Source of the DNA: Mesostigma viride
Taxonomy: Eukaryota > Streptophyta > Mesostigmatophyceae > Mesostigmatales > Mesostigmataceae
Assembly (NCBI GenBank): GCA_009746045.1
Contig: RPFO01000041.1
Location: 7,348,613-7,412,612 of the forward strand
Reading direction: 5' to 3'
Length of the DNA stretch: 64,000 nt
In this document: in pieces, positions 40,591 through 52,259 of the stretch
Numbering within the stretch: position 1 is the first letter of the stretch
Layout of the letters: each line of letters begins with the position of its first letter
The notes under the pieces: generated by a model
Told to the model about the DNA's origin: nothing
The model's input: only the letters and a program-made list of their open reading frames with translations
The model's database searches: none
Translations under genes and position numbers: made by a program

Positions 40591-42692
40591 TAATTTATAG
40601 ACACGGGACTGCGTCACATGAGCATAAGTCCTCAGTGGGAGGGGAACATGGGATGGAATGGATGGTGTAAGCTCTCTTGGTCCTAGTTACAGGGTTGTGG
40701 GCACCGCGGCCCGAATCGCTATGAATGCCATACGCGGTCACACCGTCGCGGAGCCCCCACAGACTTGGGGGTGGTCTCCTTCATCACTACTTGCCATCTA
40801 TCCTTGCGTACCATCTGCACCTCCATATTACAGACAAACCAGGAGGCTGCCCGGGTGTGAGCCCGTCACGTCTAGTGTAGCACATGTCCATGCCGAGTCT
40901 ATCACGAAAAGTCCACGGGTGGCGGCCCTGCCGCGCGCGGCCTGGGACACGCCAGGTGAGGACATATCGCCCAGGCTGGGCGGGCTTGGTGCCAGCTAGT
41001 CTATCTGATGTGTCTACTGGATATCTGTGCGGGCCAGGTGCCCGGCTAAGCCCAGGCGCCTGTGCCTAATAATGTGGGAAACATAGGGCAAATCAGCATA
41101 CAAATCCTCATTACTAATGTGCAAACCAAAGGGGCCTTGCGCAGCATCTTGGTGACGTTGCCGTCGAGTCGTTGCTCCAGCTCCTGCGTCAGTGTCCAGC
41201 TCTCGGCGCCGTAGGTCAGGATCGTCATAATGAATGACGACCTTGAAGAGGTCACGCTTAACGATCCGGGGTAGGGCGGGGTTGCTCCACCAGCGGCGGT
41301 GCCGGTCATGGAGGTGCGCCCACGCCATGCCTAGCCGTTTCGTCAGGTCGTCCTCGCAGTCGGGAAGCCAACTGTCGAGCAGCTTCAGTGAAGCGGCCTG
41401 AAGTAGGGTAGTTGACCTTGGTGTCGTCTAAGAGGCGGAGTGGGGGTGGGGGCCCTGCCATGCCGAGGGCCAGGGCCTCCGGTTTGGGGCTGATTTCTAG
41501 ACCAACCGCCCGAGCCTCGAGCGCCAGGCAGTCCAGCCAAAGTTGGGCAGACTCCGGCTTCTCGATGCAAGCGTGATGTCGTCGGCATAAATGAGGTCAG
41601 CTAGTAGATTCCGCTTGTTAGTCGGCCCCCCTTCTCCAAGCTCGTTTGTGATCGCTAGGCCAGGGGCACGGCCTACAATGCTAGCAAAGCGAGCACGCGC
41701 CTGGCGCATAACATAATCCACTACAATAATAAACAGGTATGGCGACAGGACGCAACCCTGCCAGACGCCGGTTTGCAGTGGACATGGCGGGGTAAAGCTC
41801 AGTGTTGAGTGCGCACCGAAGTGGTCGACCCCTCATATAGCGTGCGGCCATGACGGTAATCACGGGGGAGTGGGGACGCGAGCGCGAGCAAGTACAGCCC
41901 ATAGAGCGTCCCAGAGGACAGAATCAAAAGCCTTGATGAAGTCGACGAAGATCAGGATGGCGGGAAACTCACCAGGTTGCGGGAGAGCGATTTCCTCGAA
42001 GAGGCAGCGCGAGACGAAGATGGCCATGACGGTGTTGCGCCCAGGACGAAAGCCCATTTGACTCTCCCCCAGGTGACGGTCGAGAGCAGAACGAAGGCGG
42101 TTGAGGATCATGCGCATGAACAACTTAAGTGCGGCGCTCTGGATGCAGACTCCTCTGTAGTTGGCGGGGTCGTCAGGGGAACCTTTGTTTTTGTACAGCA
42201 TAATACGGTAGCTGTGCTGCCACGTAGTACGTACTCAGGAATCGGCGGCGCGTCGGCAAGCAGGATCCGGTTGCAGACGTCAAGCAGGAACCCCGTGAGC
42301 GCCGTCAGCTTAATCACCGGGGCTGGGAGCTGGACCGTCAGGTCCAACAGCGGCGTAGAAGCGGAGTTGCTTGGCGGCGGTGCTCAGCTCGAGCTCGGTG
42401 AACGGCGGTAGCTCGTTGGGGTCGGCCAGGGGTTCCGTCAGGGCCGGGTACGTGTAGTCCTGCTCGAAGCGGCGGGCGGCGTGGGCGGCGCAGGGACGTC
42501 CGCAGGCGCTACTGCCAGGCGTGCGGCCGCCAGAGGGCCAAGCGGCGGAGGCGGCGGGGGGGCGCCGAGCAGCCGGGACTGGGAGGAATACCACTGGTCG
42601 AGCTGCTGCTGCGGTGAGCGAGAGAGCGTCCGCGGCGCCGGCTGCACGCCGCCGTCGGGCCGTCGGGCGTGATCGACGCAGGCGGGTCCAGG
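40591..42692 (-). pseudogene. LINE copy A, truncated reverse transcriptase with frameshifts
   Basis: A minus-strand non-LTR retrotransposon copy bounded by the 12-base direct repeat CATTATAGGCAT (40579-40590 and 42693-42704). The 3' end at 40591 is a short TAATTTATAG tail. Fragments include TELELSTAAKQLRFYAAVGPD, NYRGVCIQSAALKLFMRM, QMGFRPGRNTVMAIF, LIFVDFIKAFDSVLWD and LIYADDITLASRS, i.e. reverse-transcriptase motifs with the YADD active site. Several indels break the frame compared with copy B. No endonuclease domain is present because the copy is 5' truncated. Confidence 0.85.
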
Positions 42693-42818
42693 CATTATAG
42701 GCATGGCTTGGCTTAATTCTGAAGGCATCATCATCCATGGGGGCCATTATGGGCGCACATGCGCGTAGACCACATGCTAGGCTAAGCCTGACTAATCTAC
42801 ACTACTGTTATATATTCC

Positions 42819-44269
42819 CTAGACTGAGGTGGCAGGAGGTGCCTGCCAGGGCTTGTGGTCAACGTGGATGACCGCCCCCCTCCAGTATACCGGCTTCCCC
42901 CCTGCGCTCTGCCAGAGCTGAAGATAGGTCGGCCATAACTCGCGTCGCCGCTGTTGCTGGGCCAGGGCAAAGTCGTCGTCCAGCGTGAAGCGAGTCCGCG
43001 AGAGCTTCTCGCGGCATTTAAGGAACGACAGCTTGTCCGCCATGTACTTAAAGGTGAGGAGCACGGGTGCTGGGCCAGCCTTACCCCGCCCGCGGGGGAG
43101 GCGGACAGCTGACATCCGCAGCCCACCAGTGAGTTGTGATGGGGGCAAGAATGTCGCGCTTAAATGCCGTGAGAAGAGTCGTCGAGGTCTCGTCTGCCGG
43201 CTGGTCGAAGTGCTTGACGATGACATCGTGGCTGTTCTGGGTGATGTCGGCCTCCTCACGAAGGTCGAGTGCTTGTTGCTTGAGCTGTGCCGCGATGGTG
43301 GAGGTGGTGGAAGTGGTGTGGTGCTTAAGCAAGTGACTCCGCCCAGGTGGAGGGAGCATCGCTGGCCGGGCCAGCAGATGCCGGCTGGGCAGCGATGTCC
43401 TTCACCGCCTGGGCAGTGAGGCTTGCGGTGTCGTGCAAGCACTCAAGGGCGGTGGCGGTGGCGTGGAGGCGCTTGTCGAGGTCGAGGAGCTGGGCCTTGA
43501 TGTCGGCAGTGGAGGCGGAAATGGCGGCAGTGGAGGTGGAGGCGACGGTGGTGGAAAGGTAAGGGAGCTCAGTAGCCAGCGTGCCTCCCATTGCTGCCAC
43601 ATCGGCAGCAAGGGGGGTCACGTGCTGCTGGAAGGCTTCCGTAAGGATGGAACGGAGTGTGGGGGCGGAGATGGATGGAGCCCAGATCTCGCCATCAGAG
43701 CGCATGAGAAGGGAGATGAGAATGGTGTGCTGGAGTTGGGGGCGGGCGCACCCGAGCTGAACGTTGGGGTTAAACCAATTCCCGTCCGGGGTGATGAGGC
43801 GATTGATGTCGTGGAGATGGAGGCACAGGTCGTAAAGCGAGGCGTAGTCCCCGAAGAAGAGGCAATGCAGGGCAGTTGCCGGAGACATGCTGGTCCAGTC
43901 GTGATCGTCGACCTTGAAAGGTTGGGGCCGAAAGCGCGGTTGTGTGGGGCGCGAAAACCCTCCTGTTTTGTCGGCTGGGCGACTGCGTTTAGGATCAGGC
44001 GATGCCGATGGCGAGGCCGCAGGAGCCGAGTGCACTACCAACGCTCGAGTAGTGGCCTCGCTGCCTGGCAGGCCGGGCGGAACTACAGCCGGAGCTGCAG
44101 GCGAATTTTCTTGCTCATCGCAGCCGCCAGGCTGCGTTGCGTAGTCGAGCGTTTGCTCGTCATAATATTGCGTTTTAGGTTCGGAAAAATATATCAGCGT
44201 GTGCGTCTTAGAAAGAAGAAGCGAAAGTGATATCCACGGCCGAATTTGGTGCCCAAACGTGAAAGTCAT
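42819..44269 (-). pseudogene. LINE ORF1-like gene, frameshifted
   Basis: Frame 44269-43325 has a Pro-rich start (SPAAPAVVPPGLPGSEATTR), a region TSMSPATALHCLFFGDYASLY, and a Ala/Ser/Thr-rich helix with heptad character (ADIKAQLLDLDKRLHATATAL). After a frameshift near 43340 it continues SLTIAAQLKQQALDL-like coil sequence. A second shift near 43090 leads to GPAPVLLTFKYMADKLSFLK and QQQRRRELWPTYLQLWQSAGG, then VYWRGAVIHVD, ending at 42819. The coil plus this C-terminal domain matches the ORF1 protein layout of L1-like elements. No ORF2 follows: the next 110 bp are interrupted by LINE copy A. Confidence 0.55.
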
Positions 44270-44338
44270 GAGCTCCGCCGTCAGCCATGGCTACCTCGTG
44301 GCTCGGGTTATACAAAAATCTATTTCGGCTCTCTGCAT

Positions 44339-46283
44339 ATATTAATTAATAGACACGTGACTGCGTCACGTGAGCATAAGTCCTCAGTGGGAGGGGAACA
44401 TGGGATGGAATGGATGGTATAAGCTATCTAGGTCCTAGTTACAGGGTTGTGGGCACCGCGGCCCGAATCGCTATGAATGCCATACTTGGTCACACGTGGA
44501 GCCCCCACAGGCTTGGGGGTGGTCTCCTTCATCACTACTTGCCATCTATCCTTGCGCACCATCTTACAGACGGTCTGCCTCCATATTACAGACAAACCAG
44601 GAGGCTGACCGGGGGTGAGCCCGTCACGTCTAGTGTAGCACATGTCCATGCCGAGTCTATCACGAAAAGTCCACGGGTGGCGGCCCTGCCGCGCGCGGCC
44701 TGGGGCACGCCAGGTGAGGACATATCGCCCAGGCTGGGCGGGCTTGGTGCCAGCTAGTCTATCTGATGTATCTACCTGATCTGTGCGGGCCAGGTGCCCG
44801 GCTAGGCCCAGGCGCCTGTGCCTAATAATGTGGGAAACCTAGGGCAAATCAGCGTACAAATCCTCATTACTAATGTGCAAACCAAAGGGGATGTTAAGGG
44901 CCCTGCGCAGCATCTTGGTGACGTTGCCGTCGAGTCGTTGCTCCAGCTCCTGCATCAGTGTCCACGTCTCGGCGCCGTAGGTCAGGATCGTCAGAATGAC
45001 GACCTTGAAGAGGTCACGCTTGACGATCCGGGGTAGTGCGGGGTTGCTCCACCAGCGGCGGTGGTCATGGAGTTGCGCCCACGCCATGCCGATCCGTGTC
45101 GTCATGTCGTCCTCGCAGTCGGGAAGCCAACTGCCGAGCAGCTTGAAGCGGCCTGAAGGAGGGTAGTTGACCTCGGCATGGTCTAAGAGGCGGAGTGGGG
45201 GTGGGGGCCCTGCCATGCCGAGGGCCAGGGCCTCCGGTTTGGGGCTGATTTCTAGACCAACCGCCCGAGCCTCGAGCGCCAGGCAGTCCAACCAAAGTTG
45301 GGCAGACTCCGGCTTCTCGATGAGCGTGATGTCGTCGGCATAAATGAGGTCAGCTAGTAAATTCTGCTTGTTAGTCGGCCCCCCTTCCCCAAGCTCGTTT
45401 GTGATCGCTAGGCCAGGGGCACGGCCTGCAATGCTAGCAAAGCGAGCACGTGCCTGGCGCATAACATAATCCACTACAATATTAAACAGGTACGGCGACA
45501 GGACGCAACCCTGCCAGACGCCGGTCTGCAGTGGGCATGGCGGGGTAATGCCGTGTTGAGTGCGCACCGAAGTGGTCGACCCCTCATACAGCGTGCGGAT
45601 GACGGTAATCAGGGGAGTGGGGACGCGAGCGCGAGCAAGGACAGCCCATAGAGCGTCCCAGAGGACAGAATCAAAAGCCTTGATGAAGTCGACGAAGATC
45701 AGGATGGCGGGAAACTCACCAGGTTGCGGGAGAGCGATTTCCTCGAAGAGGCAGCGCGAGACGAAGATGGCCATGACGGTGTTGCGCCCAGGACGGAAGC
45801 CCATTTGACTTTCCCCAAGGTGACAGTCGAGAGCAGAACGAAGGCGGTTGAGGATCATGCGCATGAACAACTTAAGTGCGGCGCTCTGGATGCAGACTCC
45901 TCTGTAGTTGGCGGGGTCGTCAGGGGAACCTTTGTTTTTGTACAGCATAATACGGTAGCTGTGCTGCCACTCAGGAATCGGCGGCGCATCGGCAAGCAGG
46001 ATCCGGTTGCAGACGTCAAGCAGGAACCCCGTGAGCGCCGTCAGCTTAATCACCGGGGCTGGGAGCTGGTCAGGTCCAACGGCGGCATAGAAGCGGAGTT
46101 GCTTGGCGGCGGTGCTCAGCTCGAGCTCGGTGAACGGCGGGAGCTCGTTGGGGTCGGCCAGGGGTTCCGTCAGGGCTGGGTACGTGTAGTCCTGCTCAGC
46201 GGCGGGCGGCGTGGGTGGCGCAGGGACGTCCGCCGGTGCTACTGCCAGGCGTGCGGCAGCCAGAGGGCCAAGCGGCGGAGGCG
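44339..46283 (-). mobile_element. LINE copy B, 5' truncated, with target-site duplication
   Basis: Flanked by CTCTGCAT at 44331-44338 and 46284-46291. The 3' end (left) is a short (ATTA)n tail followed by TAGACACGTGACTGCGTC, as in the other copies. It carries the longest reverse-transcriptase frame of the three copies. Confidence 0.85.
44839..46283 (-). CDS. Non-LTR reverse transcriptase fragment (LINE copy B)
   Basis: The frame is open across the whole 5'-truncated copy (about 480 codons; no native start). Motifs in order: PPFTELELSTAAKQL and FYAAVGPDQLPAP (fingers), WQHSYRIMLYKNKGSPDDP, LGESQMGFRPGRNTVMAIF, LIFVDFIKAFDSVLWD (first catalytic Asp), GVWQGCVLSPYLFNIVVDYV, LADLIYADDITLIEK (catalytic YADD), and the C-terminal RFKLLGSWLPD and LTYGAETWTL. 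It stops at TAG after EDLYADLP; copies A and C have TAT there and continue about 26 codons (YVSHIIRHRRLGLAGHLAR). A single substitution therefore truncates copy B. The sequence is LINE-type, but the clade cannot be set by eye. Confidence 0.85.
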
Positions 46284-46315
46284 CTCTGCATGGGCACAGC
46301 ATAACTAAATAATGG

Positions 46316-47736
46316 TCGCACGCGGAGCCCCCACAGACTTGGGGGTGGTCTCCTTCATCACTACTTGCCATCTATCCTTGCGTACCATCTGCACCTCCAT
46401 ATTACAGACAGACCAGGAGGCTGCCCGGGTGTGAGCCCGTCATGTCTAGGGTAGCACATGTCCATGCCGAGTATATCACGAAAAGTCCACGGGTGGCGGC
46501 CCTGCCGCGCGCGGCCTGGGGCACGCCAGGTGAGGACATAACGCCCAGGCTGGGCGGGCTTGGTGCCAGCTAGTCTATCTGATGTGTCTACTGGATATCT
46601 GTGCGGGCCAGGTGCCCGGCTAGGCCCAGGCGCCTGTGCCTAATAATGTGGGAAACATAGGGCAAATCAGCATACAAATCCTCATTACTAATGTGCAAAC
46701 CAAAGGGGATGTTAAGGGCCCTGCGCAGCACCTTGGTGACGTTGCCGTCGAGTCGTTGCTCCAGCTCCTGCGTCAGTGTCCAGCTCTCCGCCCCGTAGGT
46801 CAGGATCGTCATAATGAATGACGACCTTGAAGAGGTCACGCTTGACGATCCGGGGTAGGGCGGGGTTGCTCCACCAGCGGCGGTGGTTGATGGAGTTGCG
46901 CCCACGCCATGCCTAGCCGTTTCGTCAGGTCGTCCTCGCAGTCGGGAAGCCAACTGCCGAGCAGCTTGAAGCGGCCTGAAGGAGGGTAGGTGACCTCGGT
47001 GTCGTCTAAGAGGCGGGGCAGGGGCCCAGCCATGCCGAGAGCCAGGGCCAGGCTCCGGTTTGGGGCTGATTTCTAGACCAACCGCCCGAGCCTCGAGCGC
47101 CAGGCAGTCCAGCCAAAGTTGGGCAGACTCCGGCTTCTCGATGAGCGTGATGTCGTCGGCATAAATGAGGTCAGCTAGTGAATTCCGCTTGTTGGTCGGC
47201 CCCCCTTCCCCAATCTCGTTCGTGATCACTAGGCCAGGGGCACGGCCTGCAATGCTAGCAAAGCGAGCACGCGCCTGGCGCATAACATAATCCACTACAA
47301 TAATAAACAGGTACGGCGACAGGACGCAACCCTGCCAGACGCCGGTCTGCAGTGGACATGGCGGGTAAAGCCGTGTTGAGTGCGCACCGAAGTGGTTGAC
47401 CCCTCATACAGCGTGCGGATGACGGTAATCAGGGGAGTGGGGACGCGAGCGCGAGCAAGGACAGCCCATAGAGCGTCCCAGAGGACAGAATCAAAAGCCT
47501 TGATGAAGTCGACGAAGATCAGGATGAAGGGAAACTCACCAGGTTGCGGGAGAGCGATTTCCTCGAAGAGGCAGCGCGAGACGAAGACGGCCGTGACGGT
47601 GTTGCGCCCAAGACGAAAGCCCATTTGACTCTCCCCCAGGTGACGGTCGAGAGCAGAACGAAGGCGGTTGAGGATCATGCGCATGAACAACTTCAGTGCG
47701 GCGCTCTGGATGCAGACTCCCGTTGATAATAGTGAT
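46316..47736 (-). pseudogene. LINE copy C, truncated at both ends
   Basis: Homologous to the middle of copies A and B. It lacks the tail and last 150 bp of the 3' end and stops at the 5' side near 47719, followed by a short AT-rich filler. AATAATGG at 46308-46315 and 47737-47744 may be a target-site duplication. Reverse-transcriptase fragments lie at 47295-46588 (LIYADDITLIEKPESAQLWL) and 47720-47295 (LIFVDFIKAFDSVLWD), with a frameshift between them. Confidence 0.75.
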
Positions 47737-47868
47737 AATAATGGACTACATACGTTTGCGCACATCAATCTAAAATCAGTATAATGCGCATGTCAATGCA
47801 GGCAGCAAAATGTTCACAATCACGTAGTCATTGAGCACATAAGAAAATTAATGCATAAATCAATAAAT

Positions 47869-49832
47869 CGGGGTTCTTTGAACGGAGTTTCTTCTATACG
47901 TGAATGCGGGAACAAGAGGCCGCTGGATGAGCGGCTTATAGGTCGCAGTGTTTACTCGTAGCTGTTTGGCTAGAGCTTTTGTGATTAGTAGATGCAATAT
48001 AGTGCATGGTTGAAAAATGAATTAAATAAAATGTGCGTTCCGCGCTTGGGTTGATTATACCCGGGCGGAACGGGGCGTGAGGTGCAGTGCCCCTGAAAAG
48101 AACAACCTACGCATTATTTAATACTAGCCGTGCAGATTCGGGATATTCTACCCCCGGTCTGTACGGTTAGCGTCTTACTAGCATCCACTAAACATAAGGG
48201 TTTAATGACGTCAGTTAGCTAGGGATAAGGGAGGTTTTGCGACTAAAAGCCGCTCTGGCTGGTTTTGTCGGCCTCTTTCTTTGCTCGTTGTCGTTGCGGC
48301 GGCAGCCGCAGCTATGGGTGCTGCGGAGCAAAATCCCAAAAGCACTGGTTGCACTGGCCACTTGGCCAGTGGTGAGACTTCCAGTTGTTAACCGGCCAGG
48401 CGTAGTTCCTCGCCCGGTTAACTAAAAGAAAAGAAAAAGATTACCTCCGGTCCGCACCTTTTCCCCAGCTTGGGGTCTTTGGTGGGCCGGATGCCGTGAC
48501 AGGTGCTCAACTGTCGCTTGGTCGGCCCAGTGCGCGAGCTGGTGCTCCGTACCTGGGGATGCTTGCACCCCGGGTTGGAGCCGGATGGCTGGCACTGGCG
48601 ACCCGTGTCTCGGTCCGCGGCCTGCGGCTTTTTCTTCGGAAATTGCTGCTGGCCAGCAAACTTTGCAATTGCCTTCCGCCGAGGGGGGGGTGGTTGGGGC
48701 TGGGGACGGCGATGGGAAAAGCGTCTAAGCTAGAAATTTTTTCCCCACGCATAGAAACCTCGGGGGGGAATGCGGTCTTGGCTGAACGGACTCTCGTTCA
48801 GCCAGGTGCCTGGGGCTGTGGCCTCGGGCATCCGGGCTGGCGGGGCCTGGGCTAGGTCCACGTTTTTTCTCGAAGCACCCCGGGTCTATGGGGAGACGGC
48901 CATAGCGGTACCGACTCGGGGCCCCGAGAGGGGTCATGATAGGCTGGCCGTGCGCAATCGCAGTGCAAATGCGCTGGGCCTTTTTGGGCCTGGCCATGCA
49001 TCCACAGCCGCCGGGCACACGCCTCCCGATGTGGGGGGGCTCCCGTTTTGCGGCAGGGCGGTCACTTGTGACAACGAGCAAGGTGGAGTGCGGCTTCAAG
49101 GGAAAGCCAGGGCGGGGGTGATTGGGCAACGTACTTCATGAAGGGCCTTGAACGGCGTGCCTCCGGGCATGTCAATTAGTGTCACATGTATGCTTCCACT
49201 TATTGTTTTAATGAAGATGCTGGTTTTTGTGGGAGCTACGTGGGACATGAATCGGGGTTCTTTGAACGGAGTTTCTTCTATACGTGAATGCGGGAACAAG
49301 AGGCCGCTGGATGAGCGGCTTATAGGTCGCAGTGTTTACTCGTAGCTGTTTGGCTAGAGCTTTTGTGATTAGTAGATGCAATATAGTGCATGGTTGAAAA
49401 ATGAATTAAATAAAATGTGCGTTCCGCGCTTGGGTTGATTATACCCGGGCGGAACGGGGCGTGAGGTGCAGTGCCCCTGAAAAGAACAACCTACGCATTA
49501 TTTAATACTAGCCGTGCAGATTCGGGATATTCTACCCCCGGTCTGTACGGTTAGCGTCTTACTAGCATCCACTAAACATAAGGGTTTAATGACGTCAGTT
49601 AGCTAGGGATAAGGGAGGTTTTGCGACTAAAAGCCGCTCTGGCTGGTTTTGTCGGCCTCTTTCTTTGCTCCCCACCCACCCACCCTTGTCTTGGTTGCCT
49701 CTAGGGCAACGTACTTCATGAAGGGCCTTGAACGGCGTGCCTCCGGGCATGTCAATTAGTGTCACATGTATGCTTCCACTTATTGTTTTAATGAAGATGC
49801 TGGTTTTTGTGGGAGCTACGTGGGACATGAAT
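47869..49832 (+). mobile_element. Non-autonomous split-direct-repeat element 2 (YR-retrotransposon layout)
   Basis: Layout A1-internal-B1-A2-B2. A1 is 47869-48286 and A2 is 49253-49670, both 418 bases and identical as far as I compared. B1 is 49124-49252 and B2 is 49704-49832, both 129 bases. The A2-B2 spacer starts CCCACCCACCCACCC. The sequence differs from element 1, but the architecture and spacer are the same. AAT precedes A1, lies at the B1/A2 junction and ends B2, as expected for recombinase integration at a short core rather than a true duplication. The 837-bp interior has only weak ORFs, one minus frame rich in Lys, Pro, Gln and Cys near 48.6 kb. The identical repeats suggest recent insertion. 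Confidence 0.85.
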
Positions 49833-52259
49833 AGGCCATACAGGCACACACCGGACGCGCATGGTGCTGGCAGCAGGCTGGGCTCATGCCATCGTAGACG
49901 AGTACACACATGATTTTGCTTCAGTTGACACTTGGCCACAGCTAGGGAACTCGGAGCGTCACTATCATACTACTGCTTGCCGTCACGGATGCAAGTATAA
50001 ATGGTCTACCCTCTTCCATTCTAGTCTCCACTTTATACAGCAACTTGGATGTGACATCAATGCAGAAGACTATGATGTAATGGCTTGATCAGTAGAGAAA
50101 CATCAGACCGTATGAATGACTATCTACACCCGAAGCTCGTAGATCAAGCACGCATGCCTTCTCTGGCTTTGGTGAGCATCTGGTCAGATTGTCGCGACAG
50201 CCCCCGGCAGTCCTGGATCAAGGCTGCAAGGCAGGCATGTAGAATGTGTTGAGACAAAGCACAAGAGGAAAACAAAGTCATCACCAAACAGAACGACACA
50301 TAACAGCAAGCTTACAATAGCTTGGAAGGAACCTTGGCCAAGCACACAACAGATACCAGAATACTTCCAACCCCCCCAAGACAACCTAGCCAGCCGGAAT
50401 CCAACACCCAACCACGAAGCTAGCCTTTATAAACTAGCTGATACAATCGTCCTATGACACAAAATTAAGTATTACCTACATCATCAATGGCCCCGCTCGA
50501 TAATCAAGCCACAACTTATGTCTGTGTGGTCAAGCTCGCTCCTGGTAAAAAAGAGACTATAATACTACCACAGGCACAAGTTCTTACCATAGCCACAAGT
50601 TACTACGTACCGTGGCCACCAGTTGACATCTATCATGGCCACAAGCTAAGTAAAAAAGAGTCACCCAAGTACGCGCTCCAGTTAAACGCTCCACACTGTT
50701 AGGCAAACTCACCTTTTAGACCCGCCAGCGCGCTGCTGAGGTCTGGCTGTGTGGACGAGGGCGTGCCCCAGTCCCACCCTGCTCCCAAAAGATTCAAACA
50801 ATCAAGAAGAGGGCAACATTATTTGAAACAAGGAAAGGGAGCTTGGGTTTGACAAGAACAAGGCGGCATATATTGAAACATACTCAGAGAGCCACAGAAA
50901 CAGCATAGTGCAGCACTCTAGGCATCAGCCCATGTTTTCCGTCATCGTGGGGTTTCTTGTGACCTTGCAGAACGAAACACGTGCGCATGTACGTTTGCAG
51001 GTGCGCGAGGATGTGCAGCAGAGACCAGGAAAAAGTCAGGTTTATTTTCCTTAGTTAAAGGCGGTGGCTTAAAAACAATAGAACTATCTGTCTGCAACAG
51101 CGGGACACCGCCTTTTCAGACGAGGGGGTCGCAATCGCAAAGCATGGAGCCCCCCTCCCTTGCCATGGGACCACTCGGCATGCCAGATGCTTCCCCATGG
51201 CACAGTTGTACCTAGTAATCCCCTAAGACACTCTCAACCGTACGGACGCAGCTATGAAAAGAATAAAGAAAGTGGGTGGCGTGGCCCTTGCGTACATACC
51301 TTCCAGCCAACGCTGAGGTGGCCCCACGGCGGCGGCGGCCGCGGCGGCTTCCCGCTGGACAAATGGGTCTGGGCGCGGCAGATGTGGTGTGGCAAGGTGT
51401 GAGACGGATGCCAGCACATCCCCCCCCCCCCCCATATGTGCAGACATGGACACTCGTGAGCATGCACGGATGTGCATGCATGCCCACATGCCCACGCCAT
51501 GTACACACGCGAACAACACGCGCACACATGCAAGCACACAGCACACACGGCATTCAGTGTCAGATGCTGACACATGCATGCAGCCTCAAATGCTGACACG
51601 CCGCCAGGCATGACACGAGCTCACTTGTCCGCTCTTTTCTCGTAATGAAAACGCACCCAAGCACGGCTATCAGCGGGCAAGGGTGAACGAAATAGCTAGA
51701 TTAGCTGCATGGCTCTGTGAATGGCAGCAACAAACGTAGCTGGGCAAACACTTCAGGGATGCCACCCAAGCACGTGGAAGTCTTATCACATTCCTTAATG
51801 GTGCCCCTCAATGTCACCATTGGCTACTATCCTCTGGGTTGAACTGGTGATCTATGAAGAACCACAATAGTGGATTATTGAAATTTATTACACTATCCAT
51901 TTCTGGCCTTGCTTTGCTTTGCATGCATCACCACAAAACATCAAATTTATTACAATATGTGTGCTAGCTCTATACGGTGGAATAACACAGACATGTCTAC
52001 CAGATGGCAACACGGCCATATGTATGCTAGGGTGAGCACACTATGTTAATTTGCACGGCTAGCCCACAGCAGCTGTGCCCCTGCTCTACCCACATCTCCT
52101 TACATGGCTAACAGCCGAAAAAAAATACGTAGGACATGCAAAAAAGAAAACTTAAACAACCTAGCTATGGGGGTACTTTGTCCCAACCCAGGTTCACCCT
52201 TGGGTTAGTTAAACCATTTCCCCCCTGACCTCCCACACAAGGGTGGGGTCAGTTGATAG
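49833..52259. other. Gene-free stretch
   Basis: I see no supported gene. Features are a C13 run at 51421-51433, CATG/CACA-rich low complexity at 51450-51600, and AT-rich DNA with scattered short frames. Bases 52150-52259 adjoin the 3' end of the DIRS-type element and may contain its terminal repeat, which I could not define. Confidence 0.5.

Noticed and set aside
42310-42747. Continuous ORF linking ORF1 region to LINE copy A
   Set aside because: The frame crosses the target-site duplication at 42693-42704, so it joins flank and insertion by chance.
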